Assembly: GCA_047621325.1 (NCBI GenBank)
Contig: JBLHLT010000008.1
Span: 62,001 to 126,000 of the forward strand
Direction: 5' to 3'
Length of the DNA stretch: 64,000 nt
DNA from: Bermanella sp047621325
GTDB taxonomy: Bacteria; Pseudomonadota; Gammaproteobacteria; Pseudomonadales; Oceanobacteraceae
The notes below the pieces were generated by a model. It saw only the letters and a list, made by a program, of their open reading frames with translations. It searched no databases and was not told where the DNA came from. Each line of letters begins with the position of its first letter. Within the stretch, counting starts at the first letter, position 1. Shown here piece after piece: positions 63,033 to 64,000 of the stretch. A program made the translations under genes and the position numbers.

Positions 63033-63527
63033 TTATTTGGTGCCTTCAAAACGCTTGCTGTCGTAATTTTTTTTCACGTCATGGGCTGCATACACTTGGC
63101 CGCTCATGGCAATGTAACAACCTTCTGGCGTATTAGGCGACATTAATGCTCCCACCGCCGTGCCCATATTAAAAATGGCATCTGTATTTGCAAATGCTGC
63201 AGGCTGCATAGCACCGGTAAACACGATAATTTTTCCTGCTTGCTCGCCAATGGTGGTCGCACTGTTCACCATGGTGTCTGTGCCGTGAGTAATTAAAATT
63301 CGATCTGCCTGTGATGACTCTATAATCGACTTTAATTTATTACGATCTTCATCCGTTAATTCCAGGCTATCCTTACGGCACACTTCAACTAGCTCAACAT
63401 CCAACGCCACATTCATACGCGCTAAAATATCACCCGCTGCCGGTGCGCCTACTTGAAACTCACTAAGAGCGTCAAAATAAACCTTATCTAGGGTGCCACC
63501 GGTGGTTAATACTAATAATTTTTTCAT
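63033..63527 (-). CDS. Single-domain asparaginase-like protein
   Basis: 164 residues, matching only the N-terminal domain of type I/II L-asparaginases. Both threonine motifs are intact: LTTGGTLDK and ITHGTDTMV. Asparaginases are usually about 330 residues. The frame closes normally with FEGTK and a terminator beyond, so this looks like a naturally short family rather than a broken gene. Whether it hydrolyses asparagine is unknown. It is divergent from the iron-sulfur subunit gene. Confidence 0.82.
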   Translation of the reverse strand: MKKLLVLTTGGTLDKVYFDALSEFQVGAPAAGDILARMNVALDVELVEVCRKDSLELTDEDRNKLKSIIESSQADRILITHGTDTMVNSATTIGEQAGKIIVFTGAMQPAAFANTDAIFNMGTAVGALMSPNTPEGCYIAMSGQVYAAHDVKKNYDSKRFEGTK

Positions 63528-63697
63528 ATTTAAACTCGGTAAAACAAGCTGACTGAATATTCAAGGCAGTATAGACAAATCACTAGCCAAACCCCAGACA
63601 ACAAGCATGAATTAATTGTTATGCCTATATTGATATTCATTTTTAGGGCATATACTCTAAAACCAAATAACAATAACACCTACACTTGGAGAGAAGC

Positions 63698-64000
63698 ATG
63701 CTGCGCTTTACCCTAAATGGCCAACCTGTAGAAGTAGATGTACCCAGTGACACTCCATTATTGTGGGTGATTCGAGATCACTTAAAACTCAAAGGCAGTA
63801 AGTTTGGCTGCGGCATGGGTTTATGCGGTGCTTGCAGCATGTTGATCGACGGCCAATCAACACGTACTTGCATCCTACCAGCCGCAGCGGTTATTAATAA
63901 AAACGTCACTACAATCGAAGGCATAGGCAACGCAGAACTCACCTCTGCCGTGCAACAAGCTTGGATTAATAACAGCGTGCCGCAATGCGGTTATTGCCAA
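63698..64000 (+). CDS. 2Fe-2S subunit of a molybdenum hydroxylase (IorA-like), 5' part
   Basis: 101 residues before the window ends. The N-terminal ferredoxin domain has GCGMGLCGACSMLIDGQ with the first-cluster cysteines and a fourth in TRTCILP. The second cluster begins at CGYCQ. This is the small subunit of aldehyde/xanthine-oxidase-type enzymes such as isoquinoline 1-oxidoreductase. GGAGAG lies 7 bases before the ATG. The large molybdopterin subunit should follow outside the window. Confidence 0.9.
   Translation, partial: MLRFTLNGQPVEVDVPSDTPLLWVIRDHLKLKGSKFGCGMGLCGACSMLIDGQSTRTCILPAAAVINKNVTTIEGIGNAELTSAVQQAWINNSVPQCGYCQ

Overview
The window is a stretch of bacterial chromosome with moderate to low G+C. 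It most likely comes from a marine gammaproteobacterium of the Oceanospirillales/Pseudomonadales type. Evidence is the gene order sucA-sdhBADC / gltA, the order prmB-aroC-MFS, and homologues of small proteins known mainly from Pseudomonas and relatives (DUF4892, a PA2817-like protein, EpmC, RhlB, QueF, SirB2, DUF3422). A Pseudomonas-style REP pair is also present. Genus assignment is an inference from gene content, not from a marker gene.

Layout. 1-6310: TCA-cycle block, with sucA (truncated by the window edge) and sdhCDAB on the minus strand and gltA divergent. 6353-8946: a 3-hydroxyisobutyrate-dehydrogenase-like enzyme, a minus-strand tRNA operon Arg(TCT)-His-Leu(TAG)-Leu(TAG) with a clear sigma70 promoter, and folD. 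8976-11079: a periplasmic binding protein adjacent to a membrane diguanylate cyclase. 11400-14812: an accessory-looking segment with a class D beta-lactamase, a WYL-type regulator broken at a run of nine G, a 25-bp palindrome, an epoxide-hydrolase-like protein and a YdeI-like protein. 14955-18311: MFS transporter, a REP pair, aroC and prmB. 18345-27447: patatin, DUF4892, DTW protein, DUF885 peptidase, RND exporter, DUF3422 and a YbfE-like protein. 27648-32436: a Lon-like protease and a receiver/hybrid-kinase pair. 32470-37796: small envelope and unknown proteins, a Fur-regulated TPR-like gene, SirB2, queF and a YadGH-like ABC exporter. 37877-38382: a duplicated tRNA Gly-Glu array. 38520-44401: peroxide and redox repair (OhrR, glutathione peroxidase, MsrB, a Tag-like protein), AlaA, a methyltransferase and small unknowns. 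44482-48787: the tight operon epmC-rhlB-unknown-xni-pdxB. 48922-52888: MATE exporter, unknown, peptidoglycan glycosyltransferase and a TPR-like lipoprotein. 52972-58068: two paralogous multi-pass membrane proteins around a predicted outer-membrane barrel, divergent from a MarR regulator and a CPA2 antiporter. 58176-64000: aldo/keto reductase, lipoprotein, glutaredoxin-like protein, DUF5610 protein, fatty-acid desaturase, a one-domain asparaginase, and the start of a molybdenum-hydroxylase iron-sulfur subunit.

Most of the window is ordinary core metabolism with well-formed operons and hairpin terminators. The best candidates for something undescribed are two. The first is the 12258-14107 module, in which a possibly phase-variable regulator, a palindromic operator and an epoxide-hydrolase-like enzyme sit together. 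The second is the 52972-58068 membrane cluster, which has paralogous integral membrane proteins, a barrel and a divergent MarR gene but no recognised function. No CRISPR array, insertion sequence, prophage or rRNA gene was seen.
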